This document shows positions 43,326-52,800 of a stretch of DNA of 64,000 nt, piece by piece. The DNA is from Robiginitalea aurantiaca (GTDB lineage: Bacteria > Bacteroidota > Bacteroidia > Flavobacteriales > Flavobacteriaceae): NCBI RefSeq assembly GCF_030380815.1, contig NZ_JAUDUY010000008.1:29607-93606 (forward strand). Direction: 5' to 3'. Each line of letters begins with the position of its first letter. Position 1 is the first letter of the stretch. Under the pieces are notes generated by a model, which saw only the letters and a list, made by a program, of their open reading frames with translations, was not told where the DNA came from and made no database searches. The translations under genes were made by a program, and so were the position numbers.

Positions 43326-44219
43326 ATGACACCAAAAGAATTCAGTAAGTATCTCGCTCTGGAGCGACAGTATTCGGCCCATACCGTAAAGGCCTATATG
43401 AGGGATTTGCTGAATTTTGAAGCATTTTGCGCGGATGAGCACAAGGGAAGCTCACTAAATGAAATGCCTTATGTTGTAATCCGGAGCTGGATTATCTCCT
43501 GCCTTGAGGAAGGATGCAGCAACCGCACGGTCAACCGTAAGGTATCTGCCCTGAAGGCTTACTATAAATTTCTTTTGCGCAAGGGGTATATCAGTTCAAA
43601 TCCCTTGGCAGGTCATCGCCCGCTCAAAACGGATCGGAAAATTGAGGTGCCGTTTTCTCAACAGGAAATGCGGCAACTCCTTACGTCCTGGTCCGATGAA
43701 GACACGGATTTTGAAAGTCTCCGGGATCGCCTTGTCGTGGAGCTCTTTTACAGTACCGGCATCAGAAGGGCTGAGTTGATAGGCATAGAGCTTACCGATT
43801 TGGATATCGAGTCTAAAACCCTGAGGGTGAAGGGCAAGCGAAATAAGGATCGGATTATTCCAATTGTAGAGAATGTCATGCCACGGATTGTCAGCTACCT
43901 CCAGGCCAGGGAGCAGGCGTTTCCTGACTTGAACACGCCATATCTGTTCTTGTCCGGATCAGGCAATAAAATATACGAAACCCTTGTTTATAGAATTATA
44001 AATAAGTACCTGAGCAGGGTTTCGGAGAAGGTGAAGAAAAGTCCGCACATACTCCGTCATACCTTCGCCACGCACATGTTGAATCAGGGGGCAGATATGA
44101 ATTCCGTTAAAGAACTTCTGGGGCATGCATCCCTGGCGTCCACGCAGGTGTACACGCATAATAGTATCGCAGAGCTCAAGAAGGTACACCTCAGGTCCCA
44201 TCCAAGAAATAAAAAATAG
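43326..44219 (+). CDS. xerC: tyrosine recombinase XerC/XerD-type
   Basis: 297 residues. N-terminal SAM-like domain (MTPKEFSKYLALERQYSAHTV) and C-terminal catalytic domain. Active-site residues R (STGIRRAELIGIE), K, the H-R pair (HILRHTFATHM), H/W position (LLGHASLASTQ) and Tyr nucleophile (VYTHNS) are all present. Resolves chromosome dimers at dif together with a second Xer recombinase. XerC versus XerD cannot be told from sequence alone. It is 37 bp upstream of hpf. A weak -7 box, TATCTTTA (43314-43321), precedes it. Confidence 0.92.
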   Translation: MTPKEFSKYLALERQYSAHTVKAYMRDLLNFEAFCADEHKGSSLNEMPYVVIRSWIISCLEEGCSNRTVNRKVSALKAYYKFLLRKGYISSNPLAGHRPLKTDRKIEVPFSQQEMRQLLTSWSDEDTDFESLRDRLVVELFYSTGIRRAELIGIELTDLDIESKTLRVKGKRNKDRIIPIVENVMPRIVSYLQAREQAFPDLNTPYLFLSGSGNKIYETLVYRIINKYLSRVSEKVKKSPHILRHTFATHMLNQGADMNSVKELLGHASLASTQVYTHNSIAELKKVHLRSHPRNKK

Positions 44220-44256
44220 GTATCTTAAAGGAGTTATTAATTAAAATTTACAGCTT

Positions 44257-44574
44257 ATGAAAGTAACTACCCAATCCGTCAATTTTAATGCAGAAGGATC
44301 ACTTTTGGATTTCATTCAAAGACGCATGGATAAGCTAGACCTGTTCTACGACAAAACTATTGGGGCAGATGTCTTTTTAAAGGTCATTAATACGAGTGAA
44401 AAAGCAAATAAAATAGCAGAGGTAAAATTGCACGTTCCGGGGGATGTTTTTGTGGTAAAGAAAAAATGCAAATCCTTTGAGGAAGCTGTCGATTCTGCCT
44501 GTGGCTCCCTGGAGCGAAAACTCGTCAAAAAGAAAACAAAACCTAAGGTTCTCTACTCTCCAAAAATTTCGTGA
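44257..44574 (+). CDS. hpf: ribosome hibernation-promoting factor (short HPF)
   Basis: 105 residues, the short form of the HPF/RaiA family without the C-terminal dimerisation domain. It starts MKVTTQSVNFNAEGSLLDFIQRRMDKLDLFYD and contains the ribosome-binding strands KIAEVKLHVPGDVFVVKKK and the basic tail KLVKKKTKPK. It stabilises idle 70S/100S ribosomes. It lies just downstream of xerC and is followed by a terminator/promoter overlap (44581-44638). Confidence 0.93.
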   Translation: MKVTTQSVNFNAEGSLLDFIQRRMDKLDLFYDKTIGADVFLKVINTSEKANKIAEVKLHVPGDVFVVKKKCKSFEEAVDSACGSLERKLVKKKTKPKVLYSPKIS

Positions 44575-44580
44575 AATTGT

Positions 44581-44610
44581 TTTGATTAAATAAATAATTA
44601 TCTACATTTG
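44581..44610 (+). promoter_or_regulatory. promoter of the tRNA-tuf cluster
   Basis: TTTG (44581-44584), 18-nt spacer, TACATTTG (44603-44610): full consensus match. Its expected start site (about 44613-44617) falls inside the 5' arm of the adjacent terminator. Confidence 0.75.
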
Positions 44611-44611
44611 C

Positions 44612-44638
44612 AGTCCGTTAGAAATAGCGGACTTTTTT
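44612..44638 (+). terminator. terminator of the xerC-hpf unit, overlapping the next promoter
   Basis: AGTCCG (44612-44617) pairs with CGGACT (44628-44633), followed by six T. The 5' arm coincides with the expected start of transcripts from the promoter at 44581-44610, so those would lack it and read through. Confidence 0.7.
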
Positions 44639-44660
44639 ATGCGATAAAAAGGGGTAAAAC

Positions 44661-44734
44661 GCCGATGTAGCTCAGCTGGCTAGAGCAGCTGATTTGTAAT
44701 CAGCAGGTCGTGGGTTCGAGTCCCTCCATCGGCT
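44661..44734 (+). tRNA. tRNA-Thr (anticodon UGU)
   Basis: Full cloverleaf: acceptor GCCGATG/CATCGGC, D arm GCTCAGCTGG, anticodon loop TTTGTAA with TGT, T arm with GGTTCGAGT, discriminator T. No encoded CCA. First of a five-tRNA series around tuf. Confidence 0.97.
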
Positions 44735-44760
44735 CAAAAGTTCATTTGTTATTAGGGTTG

Positions 44761-44843
44761 GGGGAGATACTCAAGCGGCCAACGAGGACAGACTGTAAAT
44801 CTGTTGGTTTTTACCTTCGCAGGTTCGAATCCTGCTCTCCCCA
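44761..44843 (+). tRNA. tRNA-Tyr (anticodon GUA)
   Basis: 83 nt with a long variable arm (class II). Acceptor GGGGAGA/TCTCCCC, anticodon loop CTGTAAA with GTA, T loop GGTTCGAATCC, discriminator A. Confidence 0.96.
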
Positions 44844-44962
44844 CAAAGATTCTGAACCGGATGTTCAGGATTGTCGGACGAAGTGTGGGGATACACGGGT
44901 TCGGATGTTCTTTGATGGTGATAATTTATATTTAGAATCACCTTGTTTTGTGAATATATAAT

Positions 44963-45035
44963 GCGGGAGTAGCTCAGTTGGTAGAGCGTCAGCCTTCCAA
45001 GCTGAATGTCGCCGGTTCGAACCCGGTCTCCCGCT
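44963..45035 (+). tRNA. tRNA-Gly (anticodon UCC)
   Basis: Acceptor GCGGGAG/CTCCCGC, D arm GCTCAGTTGG, anticodon loop CTTCCAA with TCC, T arm GCCGGTTCGAACCCGGT, discriminator T. The 119-nt spacer before it contains two short hairpins (CTGAAC/GTTCAG; GGTGAT/ATCACC), perhaps processing sites. Confidence 0.96.
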
Positions 45036-45117
45036 CCAAGACCTTGGGTGCAGTTGGTAAATGAGCGTTGCCCGGTGGAATTCCGGCGCGATTTGCAGAT
45101 TTCCTAACGCCCGAAAA

Positions 45118-45189
45118 GCCGACGTAGCTCAGGGGTAGAGCGTTTCCTTGGTAAGGAAGAGGTCACGGGTTCAATTCCCGTCGTTGGCT
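45118..45189 (+). tRNA. tRNA-Thr (anticodon GGU)
   Basis: Acceptor GCCGACG/CGTTGGC (one G-U), anticodon loop TTGGTAA with GGT, T arm CGGGTTCAATTCCCG, discriminator T. Second threonine isoacceptor in the cluster. Confidence 0.96.
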
Positions 45190-45334
45190 CAAAAAAAAAC
45201 AAGTGTGCAGTTTACCGGCGCACTTACCGAAAACCGATTTTAAGAGGTTACCTTAAAATTATTACACTTTTAAAATAGGAATTCGGGTTTAATAGATTGT
45301 ACACTAATATAAACTAAGATTAAATCATTTAACA

Positions 45335-46522
45335 ATGGCTAAGGAGACTTTTAATCGTTCCAAACCGCACTTAAACATCGGCACTATTGGACACGTAGAT
45401 CACGGAAAGACCACCCTTACTGCCGCTATCACAAGTGTGCTGGCAGGTGACGGGCTGTCTGAAACAAGAAGCTTTGATTCTATCGATAATGCCCCTGAAG
45501 AAAAAGAGCGGGGTATTACGATCAACACGTCCCACGTGGAGTACGAAACGGCAAATCGCCACTATGCTCACGTGGATTGTCCTGGTCACGCGGATTATGT
45601 GAAAAACATGGTTACTGGTGCTGCTCAGATGGACGGTGCAATTTTGGTTGTTGCTGCGACTGACGGCCCTATGCCTCAAACTCGTGAGCACATCCTCTTA
45701 GGACGCCAGGTTGGAATTCCACGTATCGTTGTTTTCCTCAATAAAGTCGACATGGTTGATGATGAGGAGCTGCTCGAGCTTGTTGAGATGGAAGTTCGTG
45801 AATTGCTTTCGTTCTACGAGTACGACGGTGACAACACTCCTGTTATTTCCGGATCTGCTTTGGGTGCGCTTAACGGAGAAGGTAAATGGGTAGACACAGT
45901 TAAAGAACTGATGGCTTCTGTTGACGACTGGATCGAGTTGCCTAAGCGTGATGTCGATAAGGACTTCCTTATGCCAGTTGAAGATGTATTCACCATTACG
46001 GGTCGTGGAACTGTTGCTACAGGTCGTATCGAAACGGGTGTTGCAAATACAGGAGATCCTGTTGAAATCATCGGGATGGGAGCTGAAAAAATGACTTCTA
46101 CTATCACAGGTGTTGAGATGTTCCGTAAAATCCTCGACAGAGGTGAAGCCGGAGATAACGTTGGTATCCTCCTTCGCGGTATTGAGAAAAAGGATATCAA
46201 AAGGGGAATGGTTATTTGTAAGCCAGGCTCTGTAACTCCTCACGCTAAGTTTGAAGCAGAGGTGTATATCCTCAAAAAAGAAGAAGGTGGACGTCACACT
46301 CCATTCCACAATAATTACCGTCCTCAGTTCTACGTTCGTACCACGGACGTTACCGGAACGATAGTTCTGCCTGATGGGGTTGAAATGGTAATGCCAGGAG
46401 ATAACCTGACAATTACTGTTGACCTGCTGCAGCCTATCGCCTTGAATGTAGGTCTTCGTTTCGCAATTCGCGAAGGTGGACGTACAGTAGGAGCTGGTCA
46501 GGTAACCAAAATTCTTGATTAA
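45335..46522 (+). CDS. tuf: elongation factor Tu
   Basis: 395 residues, GTPase carrying aminoacyl-tRNA to the ribosome. G1 [10 protein letters not shown]2 [14 protein letters not shown]3 [11 protein letters not shown]4 LNKVDMVD, then domains II ([17 protein letters not shown]) and III ending [12 protein letters not shown]. The third-position pattern is more U-rich than in neighbouring weakly expressed genes, in line with strong expression. Its 145-nt upstream region holds a hairpin (45201-45225) without a T-run; the main promoter appears to be the one before the tRNA cluster. Confidence 0.98.
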   Translation: MAKETFNRSKPHLNIGTIGHVDHGKTTLTAAITSVLAGDGLSETRSFDSIDNAPEEKERGITINTSHVEYETANRHYAHVDCPGHADYVKNMVTGAAQMDGAILVVAATDGPMPQTREHILLGRQVGIPRIVVFLNKVDMVDDEELLELVEMEVRELLSFYEYDGDNTPVISGSALGALNGEGKWVDTVKELMASVDDWIELPKRDVDKDFLMPVEDVFTITGRGTVATGRIETGVANTGDPVEIIGMGAEKMTSTITGVEMFRKILDRGEAGDNVGILLRGIEKKDIKRGMVICKPGSVTPHAKFEAEVYILKKEEGGRHTPFHNNYRPQFYVRTTDVTGTIVLPDGVEMVMPGDNLTITVDLLQPIALNVGLRFAIREGGRTVGAGQVTKILD

Positions 46523-46545
46523 GAAATCTTAATTGGGTTTTGAAA

Positions 46546-46596
46546 ACAGTGAAGGGTCCCGTCCTGATCCATATCGGGAGGGCACCCTTTCACTGT
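46546..46596 (+). other. extended hairpin between tuf and tRNA-Trp
   Basis: ACAGTGAAGGGT (46546-46557) pairs with ACCCTTTCACTGT (46584-46596) with a 1-nt bulge, plus an inner CCCG/CGGG (46558-46561/46575-46578). No T-run follows, so it is not a normal terminator. It ends 4 nt before tRNA-Trp. A processing or mRNA-stability element is plausible. Confidence 0.55.
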
Positions 46597-46600
46597 AATT

Positions 46601-46673
46601 ACGGGTGTAGCTCAGTTGGTAGAGCACTGGTCTCCAAAACCAGGTGTCGGGAGTTCGAGCCTCTCCTCCCGTG
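46601..46673 (+). tRNA. tRNA-Trp (anticodon CCA)
   Basis: Acceptor ACGGGTG/CTCCCGT with one mismatch (position 6, T-T), anticodon loop CTCCAAA with CCA, T arm with GAGTTCGAGCC, discriminator G as expected for Trp. The only tRNA-Trp in the window; it is the tRNA sensed by the trp leader peptide. Confidence 0.94.
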
Positions 46674-46754
46674 CTTAGAGCAATTTTCAAGGACATTTAG
46701 TACGGGTCCGATAAATATTTTTAAGGTTTAGACCTGAAATAATAGCGAGAAAAC

Positions 46755-46943
46755 ATGGTAACGTATATCAAGGAATCTTACGAGGAACTGAAAAATCACG
46801 TAACCCTGCCTTCGCGGGCGGAGGCTTCAAACCTGATGGTTATCGTAGCTGTTTTTTCCATTTTGTTTGCCCTTGCGACCTGGGGGGTGGACTCGTTGTT
46901 CTCAAAGCTTATTCAATATTATTTTAACGCTTTAATCGGTTAA
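46755..46943 (+). CDS. secE: preprotein translocase subunit SecE
   Basis: 62 residues, the short one-helix form. Amphipathic N-terminal segment YIKESYEELKNHVTLPSRAEA, then one transmembrane helix (about 27-45). It clamps SecY in the translocon. 6 bp before nusG, the conserved order in most bacteria. Confidence 0.94.
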   Translation: MVTYIKESYEELKNHVTLPSRAEASNLMVIVAVFSILFALATWGVDSLFSKLIQYYFNALIG

Positions 46944-46949
46944 GGGGCT

Positions 46950-47501
46950 ATGGCAGAGGAATTGGAGCGGAAATGGTATGTAGTTCGTGCAGTAAGCGGA
47001 CAGGAGAATAAGATCAAAGGGTATATTGAAAGTGAGGTTGAGCGCCATGGTTTTGGTGATTACCTGGAAGAAGTTCTCGTCCCTACCGAAAAGGTCATTC
47101 AAATCCGCAAAGGAAAAAAGATCAATAAAGAACGCGTCTACTACCCGGGCTATATTATGGTGAAGGCCTATTTGACGGGGGAGATGATCCACGTCATCCG
47201 TTCGATCACCAACGTGATTGGATTTTTAGGTGAGACCAAAGGAGGAGATCCGGTGCCTTTAAGAAAGGCAGAAGTAAACCGGATGTTAGGAAAGGTAGAT
47301 GAACTGGCGGTCACAACAGATTCAGTGGCAATCCCATTTATTATGGGTGAGACAGTTAAAGTTATTGACGGGCCTTTTAACGGGTTCAACGGTACGGTGG
47401 AGCGGATAAATGAAGAAAAGCGCAAGCTCGAGGTGATGGTGAAGATTTTTGGTCGAAAGACCCCGTTGGAGCTGAGTTATATGCAAGTAGAAAAAGTTTA
47501 G
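46950..47501 (+). CDS. nusG: transcription termination/antitermination protein NusG
   Basis: 183 residues. NGN domain (KWYVVRAVSGQENKIKGYIESEVE) binding RNA polymerase, followed by the KOW domain (GETVKVIDGPFNGFNGTVERIN). It couples transcription to Rho or to the ribosome. Slightly enlarged linker and loop between the domains compared with E. coli. Between secE and rplK. Confidence 0.96.
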   Translation: MAEELERKWYVVRAVSGQENKIKGYIESEVERHGFGDYLEEVLVPTEKVIQIRKGKKINKERVYYPGYIMVKAYLTGEMIHVIRSITNVIGFLGETKGGDPVPLRKAEVNRMLGKVDELAVTTDSVAIPFIMGETVKVIDGPFNGFNGTVERINEEKRKLEVMVKIFGRKTPLELSYMQVEKV

Positions 47502-47641
47502 GATAATACTGTTACGCTTAAAAGTGAAGTTGCTTCCAATTTGACTCACTTTTACCGCCCGAAAGGAATTAGCTGTTACGAGCTTTTTTAAGGAGGGCAA
47601 AAGACCGGCAAATGCAGGTCGTAGTTGTAAATAAATGAACA
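47502..47641 (+). other. structured rplK leader region
   Basis: 140 nt between nusG and rplK with a 9-bp hairpin TAAAAGTGA/TCACTTTTA (47519-47527/47546-47554) and an orphan Shine-Dalgarno-like AAGGAGG (47590-47596) with no start codon at normal distance. An L1-type autoregulatory site would be expected near here, but I cannot assign one. Confidence 0.4.
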
Positions 47642-48079
47642 ATGGCAAAAGAAGTAAGTAAAGTAGTTAAACTACAAGTCAGGGGAGGTGCTGCGAATCC
47701 GTCGCCACCGGTTGGACCCGCTTTAGGTGCTGCCGGCGTTAACATCATGGAGTTCTGTAAGCAGTTTAATGCGCGTACGCAGGACAAACCGGGTAAAGTT
47801 CTACCTGTTGTTATCACCGTATATGCCGACAAGTCATTCGACTTTGTCGTCAAGACACCGCCAGCGGCAGTTCAGCTATTGGAAGCGGCAAAGACAAAAA
47901 AGGGTTCCGGCGAACCGAATCGCGTGAAATCAGGCAGTGTGACATGGGATCAAATCCGTACCATCGCAGAAGATAAGATGGTGGATTTAAATGCCTTCAC
48001 TGCTGAATCTGCAATGAGTATGGTTGCAGGCACGGCGCGTTCAATGGGAATCCGGGTATCCGGAAAGCGTCCCTTCTAA
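47642..48079 (+). CDS. rplK: 50S ribosomal protein uL11
   Basis: 145 residues. N-terminal [34 protein letters not shown] and C-terminal [12 protein letters not shown] are typical of uL11, which forms the GTPase-associated centre with 23S rRNA. First ribosomal gene of the rplKAJL-rpoBC run. Confidence 0.97.
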   Translation: MAKEVSKVVKLQVRGGAANPSPPVGPALGAAGVNIMEFCKQFNARTQDKPGKVLPVVITVYADKSFDFVVKTPPAAVQLLEAAKTKKGSGEPNRVKSGSVTWDQIRTIAEDKMVDLNAFTAESAMSMVAGTARSMGIRVSGKRPF

Positions 48080-48100
48080 AAACTGAAAAGCACTTTTAAG

Positions 48101-48790
48101 ATGGCAAAATTAACTAAGAAGCAGAAAGAGGCTGTGGCGAAAATTGATCGCGACAAACTCTATTCTCTGGAAGAAGCCTCTGAGCTAATCAAGTCGATCA
48201 CAAACGTCAAGTTTGACGCCTCTGTTGATCTGTCTGTACGGCTGGGAGTGGACCCTCGCAAAGCGAATCAGATGGTTCGTGGAGTGGTAACCCTTCCCCA
48301 CGGTACGGGAAAGGATGTAAAAGTTCTTGCACTTGTTCCACCGGACAAAGAGGCGGAAGCCACTGAGGCTGGAGCGGACTTTGTAGGCCTGGATGAGTAT
48401 CTGGAAAAGATCAAGGGAGGTTGGACTGATGTTGATGTGATCATCACCATGCCAAGCGTGATGGGTAAACTGGGACCTTTAGGACGGATCTTAGGACCCC
48501 GCGGTCTGATGCCAAACCCTAAAACAGGTACAGTTACTATGGATGTATCCAAGGCGGTTTCTGAAGTAAAGGCAGGTAAAATCGATTTCAAAGTAGATAA
48601 AACAGGTATTGTTCACGCGGCAATAGGGAAGGTTTCTTTTTCTCCTGACAAGATCGCTGGCAATGCCAAGGAATTGATTGATACCCTGGTGAAAATGAAG
48701 CCGGCTGCATCTAAAGGGGTGTACATGAAGAGCATCTTTATGTCCAGTACCATGAGTCCGAGTGTTCAACTGGATCCGAAAGCGGTCTAA
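48101..48790 (+). CDS. rplA: 50S ribosomal protein uL1
   Basis: 229 residues. [41 protein letters not shown] and the C-terminal [13 protein letters not shown] are the uL1 signatures. Part of the L1 stalk that helps release tRNA from the E site, and often a translational repressor of its own operon. 21 bp after rplK. Confidence 0.97.
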   Translation: MAKLTKKQKEAVAKIDRDKLYSLEEASELIKSITNVKFDASVDLSVRLGVDPRKANQMVRGVVTLPHGTGKDVKVLALVPPDKEAEATEAGADFVGLDEYLEKIKGGWTDVDVIITMPSVMGKLGPLGRILGPRGLMPNPKTGTVTMDVSKAVSEVKAGKIDFKVDKTGIVHAAIGKVSFSPDKIAGNAKELIDTLVKMKPAASKGVYMKSIFMSSTMSPSVQLDPKAV

Positions 48791-48805
48791 TTTAAAACAG
48801 GGAAA

Positions 48806-49321
48806 ATGACCAGAGAAGAAAAAGCAACGGTAATTGAGGACCTGACGTCCCAGCTTTCTGACAACAGTACGATCTATCTCGCCGATATATCGGGTCTTGA
48901 TGCAGGAACGACCTCGGCACTTCGCCGCGCTTGCTTTAAAGCAAATATCAAACTGGCTGTAGTTAAAAACACACTATTGGCCAAGGCAATGGAAGCTTCT
49001 GATAAGGAATTCGGGGAATTACCTGAAACCCTCAAAGGAAATACTTCCTTAATGTTCTCCGAAACCGGTAATGGCCCGGCCAAGCTGATCAAGACATTTC
49101 GAAAGAAATCCGACCGGCCTTTGCTCAAGGGTGCTTTTATCGAGGAGGCAGTATTTATTGGGGACGACAAGCTCGAAACATTAGTGAGCATTAAGTCCAA
49201 GGAAGAGGTTATTGCAGACATTGTTGCGCTGCTTCAGTCTCCTGCCAAAAACGTTATTTCCGGCCTGAAATCCGGAGGTGGCAAATTAGCGGGAATCCTG
49301 AAAACCTTGTCCGAAAAATAA
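48806..49321 (+). CDS. rplJ: 50S ribosomal protein uL10
   Basis: 171 residues. Starts MTREEKATVIEDLTSQL, with the rRNA-binding helix region TSALRRACFKANIKLAVVKNTL and the C-terminal helix that binds bL12 dimers (SGLKSGGGKLAGILKTLSEK). Forms the stalk base. 15 bp after rplA, so without the separate leader seen in E. coli. Confidence 0.96.
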   Translation: MTREEKATVIEDLTSQLSDNSTIYLADISGLDAGTTSALRRACFKANIKLAVVKNTLLAKAMEASDKEFGELPETLKGNTSLMFSETGNGPAKLIKTFRKKSDRPLLKGAFIEEAVFIGDDKLETLVSIKSKEEVIADIVALLQSPAKNVISGLKSGGGKLAGILKTLSEK

Positions 49322-49379
49322 TTTTGTTCGCACTATTAACCTAAGTATAAATTAATTCGATTTTTAAAACGATAGTAAA

Positions 49380-49763
49380 ATGGCAGATTTAAAAGAATTC
49401 GCAGAACAGCTTGTTAATCTTACCGTAAAAGAGGTAAATGAATTGGCTGATATCCTTAAGGAGGAGTATGGCATCGAGCCTGCTGCTGCCGCTGTAGCTG
49501 TAGCCGGAGGGGCTGCTGCCGGAGCTGATGGTGGTGAGGCTGCTGAAGAGCAAACTGAGTTTGATGTAGTTCTTACTGCAGCTGGTGGTTCCAAACTGGC
49601 CGTTGTAAAACTTGTTAAAGAACTTACAGGTCTTGGCCTTAAAGATGCTAAAGAAATCGTCGATAGCGCTCCTAAAGCTGTTAAAGAAGGAGTTTCTAAA
49701 GATGAAGCTGAAGGAATCAAAAAATCTCTGGAAGAAGCAGGAGCGGAAGTTGAGCTTAAATAA
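49380..49763 (+). CDS. rplL: 50S ribosomal protein bL7/L12
   Basis: 127 residues. N-terminal dimerisation helices, an Ala/Gly-rich hinge (about 36-55), and the C-terminal factor-binding domain with [23 protein letters not shown]. Multi-copy stalk protein that recruits EF-Tu and EF-G. A terminator lies after it. Confidence 0.97.
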   Translation: MADLKEFAEQLVNLTVKEVNELADILKEEYGIEPAAAAVAVAGGAAAGADGGEAAEEQTEFDVVLTAAGGSKLAVVKLVKELTGLGLKDAKEIVDSAPKAVKEGVSKDEAEGIKKSLEEAGAEVELK

Positions 49764-49784
49764 TTGCTTTAACCATATGGTTTA

Positions 49785-49832
49785 GGTTTAGGTCTTTCTG
49801 CCTTTCGGGCGGCTAGACCTAAACCCTTTTTT
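49785..49832 (+). terminator. terminator/attenuator between rplL and rpoB
   Basis: 11-bp perfect stem GGTTTAGGTCT (49785-49795) / AGACCTAAACC (49815-49825) enclosing an inner GCC/GGC hairpin, then a T-run (49827-49832). Placed between rplL and rpoB, it may lower polymerase expression relative to the ribosomal proteins. Confidence 0.88.
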
Positions 49833-49877
49833 ACTATGTATATAAAGGTATATACAGCCTGTTCAGTATTCACGATC

Positions 49878-49885
49878 TAAATTTG
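49878..49885 (+). promoter_or_regulatory. -7 element of rpoBC
   Basis: TAAATTTG, 8 nt before the rpoB ATG. With the terminator upstream it suggests separate initiation for rpoBC, with a very short leader. No clear -33 TTTG. Confidence 0.5.
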
Positions 49886-49893
49886 GTCCCTAG

Positions 49894-52800
49894 ATGTTCA
49901 CACCACAGACTGAAAGAATTAGTTTTGCCACCGCTAAGAATATACCGGAATACCCGGATTTCTTGGATATTCAGATTAAATCCTTTCAAGACTTTTTCCA
50001 GCTTGAAACCAAATCTGACGAAAGGGGAAATGAAGGCCTGTACAAGACCTTTATGGAGAACTTTCCAATAACAGATACTCGGAACCAGTTTGTACTGGAG
50101 TTTCTCGATTACTTCATCGATCCGCCAAGGTATAGCATACAGGAGTGCATTGAGCGCGGACTCACCTACAGTGTCCCTTTAAAGGCACGTCTTAAATTAT
50201 ACTGTACGGATCCGGAACACGAGGACTTTGAAACTATTGTTCAGGATGTGTATTTGGGTACTATTCCCTACATGACTCCTAGTGGTACTTTCGTGATCAA
50301 TGGAGCTGAACGTGTTGTGGTATCCCAATTGCACCGTTCACCCGGGGTATTCTTTGGGCAGTCATTCCACGCCAACGGAACGAAATTATATTCTGCAAGG
50401 GTCATTCCGTTTAAAGGTTCGTGGATTGAATTCGCCACGGATATCAATAGCGTGATGTACGCATACATCGACCGGAAAAAGAAATTACCGGTAACTACGC
50501 TGTTCCGCGCCATCGGTTTTGAGCGGGACAAGGATATTCTGGAGATTTTTGACCTCTCCGAAGAGATTAAAGTCACCAAAACGGGACTTAAAAAAATACT
50601 GGGACGCAAACTGGCTGCCCGTGTTCTGAAAACATGGCATGAGGATTTCGTGGACGAAGACACTGGAGAAGTGGTTTCAATCGAACGGAACGAAATCGTC
50701 CTGGATCGTGATACGGTTCTTGAAAAGGATCATCTGGATATGATCCTTGAAACCGATGTGAAGACAATACTGCTTCACAAGGAAAACAATGCCCAGAGCG
50801 ATTACGCCATCATTTACAATACCCTGCAAAAGGATCCGACGAATTCGGAAAAAGAAGCAGTGGAACACATTTACCGCCAACTGCGTAATGCTGAGCCACC
50901 AGATGAGGAAACGGCCAGGGGAATCATCGACAAGCTTTTCTTTTCAGACCAGCGTTACAACCTCGGTGAGGTTGGACGGTACAGGATGAACAAGAAGCTT
51001 GGTCTGGATATCGGAATGGATAAGCAGGTGCTTACCCGTGAAGATATAATCACCATTATAAAGTATTTGATTGAGCTGATCAATTCCAAAGCAGAGATCG
51101 ATGATATCGATCACCTTTCTAACCGGAGGGTACGTACTGTTGGGGAACAGCTTTCTTCCCAGTTTGGTGTTGGACTGGCCCGTATGGCCCGTACCATTCG
51201 CGAGCGGATGAATGTCAGGGATAATGAAGTATTTACCCCTATTGATCTGATCAATGCCAAAACCCTGTCATCGGTTATCAATTCATTTTTCGGGACCAAT
51301 CAGCTGTCCCAATTTATGGATCAGACGAACCCATTGGCGGAAATTACCCATAAGCGGAGACTCTCAGCATTGGGGCCTGGCGGTCTTTCAAGGGAAAGGG
51401 CAGGATTTGAGGTACGGGATGTCCACTACACACATTACGGACGGCTTTGCCCGATTGAAACGCCGGAAGGTCCGAATATCGGACTGATTTCCTCCCTGTC
51501 GGTCTTTGCCAAGGTGAACCCTATGGGATTCCTGGAAACACCGTATCGCACCGTTGAAAACGGAAAGGTGGATATTGAAAATTATACCTTCCTGAGTGCA
51601 GAAGAGGAAGAGGGTATGAAAATTGCCCAGGCGAACATTCCGCTGAAAAGCAATGGTACGATAGATACTGAAAAGGTCATTGCGCGTATGGAAGGGGATT
51701 TTCCTGTGGTAGATCCGAAAGAGGTGAACTACACTGATGTGGCCCCCAACCAGATCGCTTCAATTTCCGCTTCCCTGATTCCATTCCTCGAGCACGATGA
51801 TGCAAACCGTGCCCTGATGGGCTCAAACATGATGCGTCAGGCCGTACCACTACTCAAACCTCAGTCTCCGATTGTAGGGACAGGTCTTGAGCGGCAGGTG
51901 GCTACGGACTCACGTGTACTTATCAATGCTGAAGGGGATGGAGTGGTTGACTACGTCGACTCTAAGAAGATCACCATCAAGTATAAGCGCACAGAGAAAG
52001 AGCGTCTGGTTAGTTTTGAGCCGGATTCAAAAACCTATGAGCTGATTAAATTCCGCAAAACGAATCAGGGGACAAGCATAAATCTCAAACCTATTGTCCG
52101 CAAGGGTGACAAGGTCAAAAGGGGACAGGTGCTCTGTGAGGGATACGCCACTGAAAAAGGGGAACTCGCTCTGGGTCGTAATCTTCAGGTAGCCTTTATG
52201 CCCTGGAAGGGATACAACTTTGAAGATGCGATTGTAATCTCTGAGAAAGTGGTTCGTGAGGACATCTTCACGTCCATACATATCGATGAATACGCCCTTG
52301 AGGTTCGGGATACAAAACTGGGAGCTGAAGAGCTCACCAATGACATCCCAAATGTCTCTGAAGAGGCGACCAAGGACCTGGATGAATACGGGATGATCCG
52401 TATCGGGGCCGAGGTAAAACCTGGGGATATTCTGATTGGAAAAATCACACCTAAAGGAGAATCGGACCCAACACCTGAAGAAAAACTTCTCAGGGCCATT
52501 TTTGGGGATAAGGCCGGTGATGTGAAGGATGCTTCATTAAAAGCACCTCCTTCCCTGAATGGAGTGGTTATCGATAAGAAACTTTTCTCGCGTTCCATTA
52601 AGGATAAGAGAAAGCGGAACGAAGATAAAGAGGCCATTTCCAATCTGGAGATGGAGTACGAAGTGAAGTTCCAGCAGCTTAAGGACGTACTGGTTGAGAA
52701 ACTTTTCCAACTAGTGGGTGGTAAAACCTCCCAGGGCGTTTTGAATGATCTCGGTGAAGAAGTGCTTCCGAAGGGTAAGAAATACACCCTGAAGATGATG

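Noticed and set aside
44227..44233. AAAGGAG upstream of hpf as a ribosome binding site
   Set aside because: It is 23 nt from the hpf ATG, too far, with no other start codon at the right distance.
45201..45225. Hairpin AAGTGTGC/GCGCACTT after the tRNA cluster as a terminator
   Set aside because: Good stem but no T-run; tuf follows without another strong promoter, so termination here is unlikely. May be a processing site.
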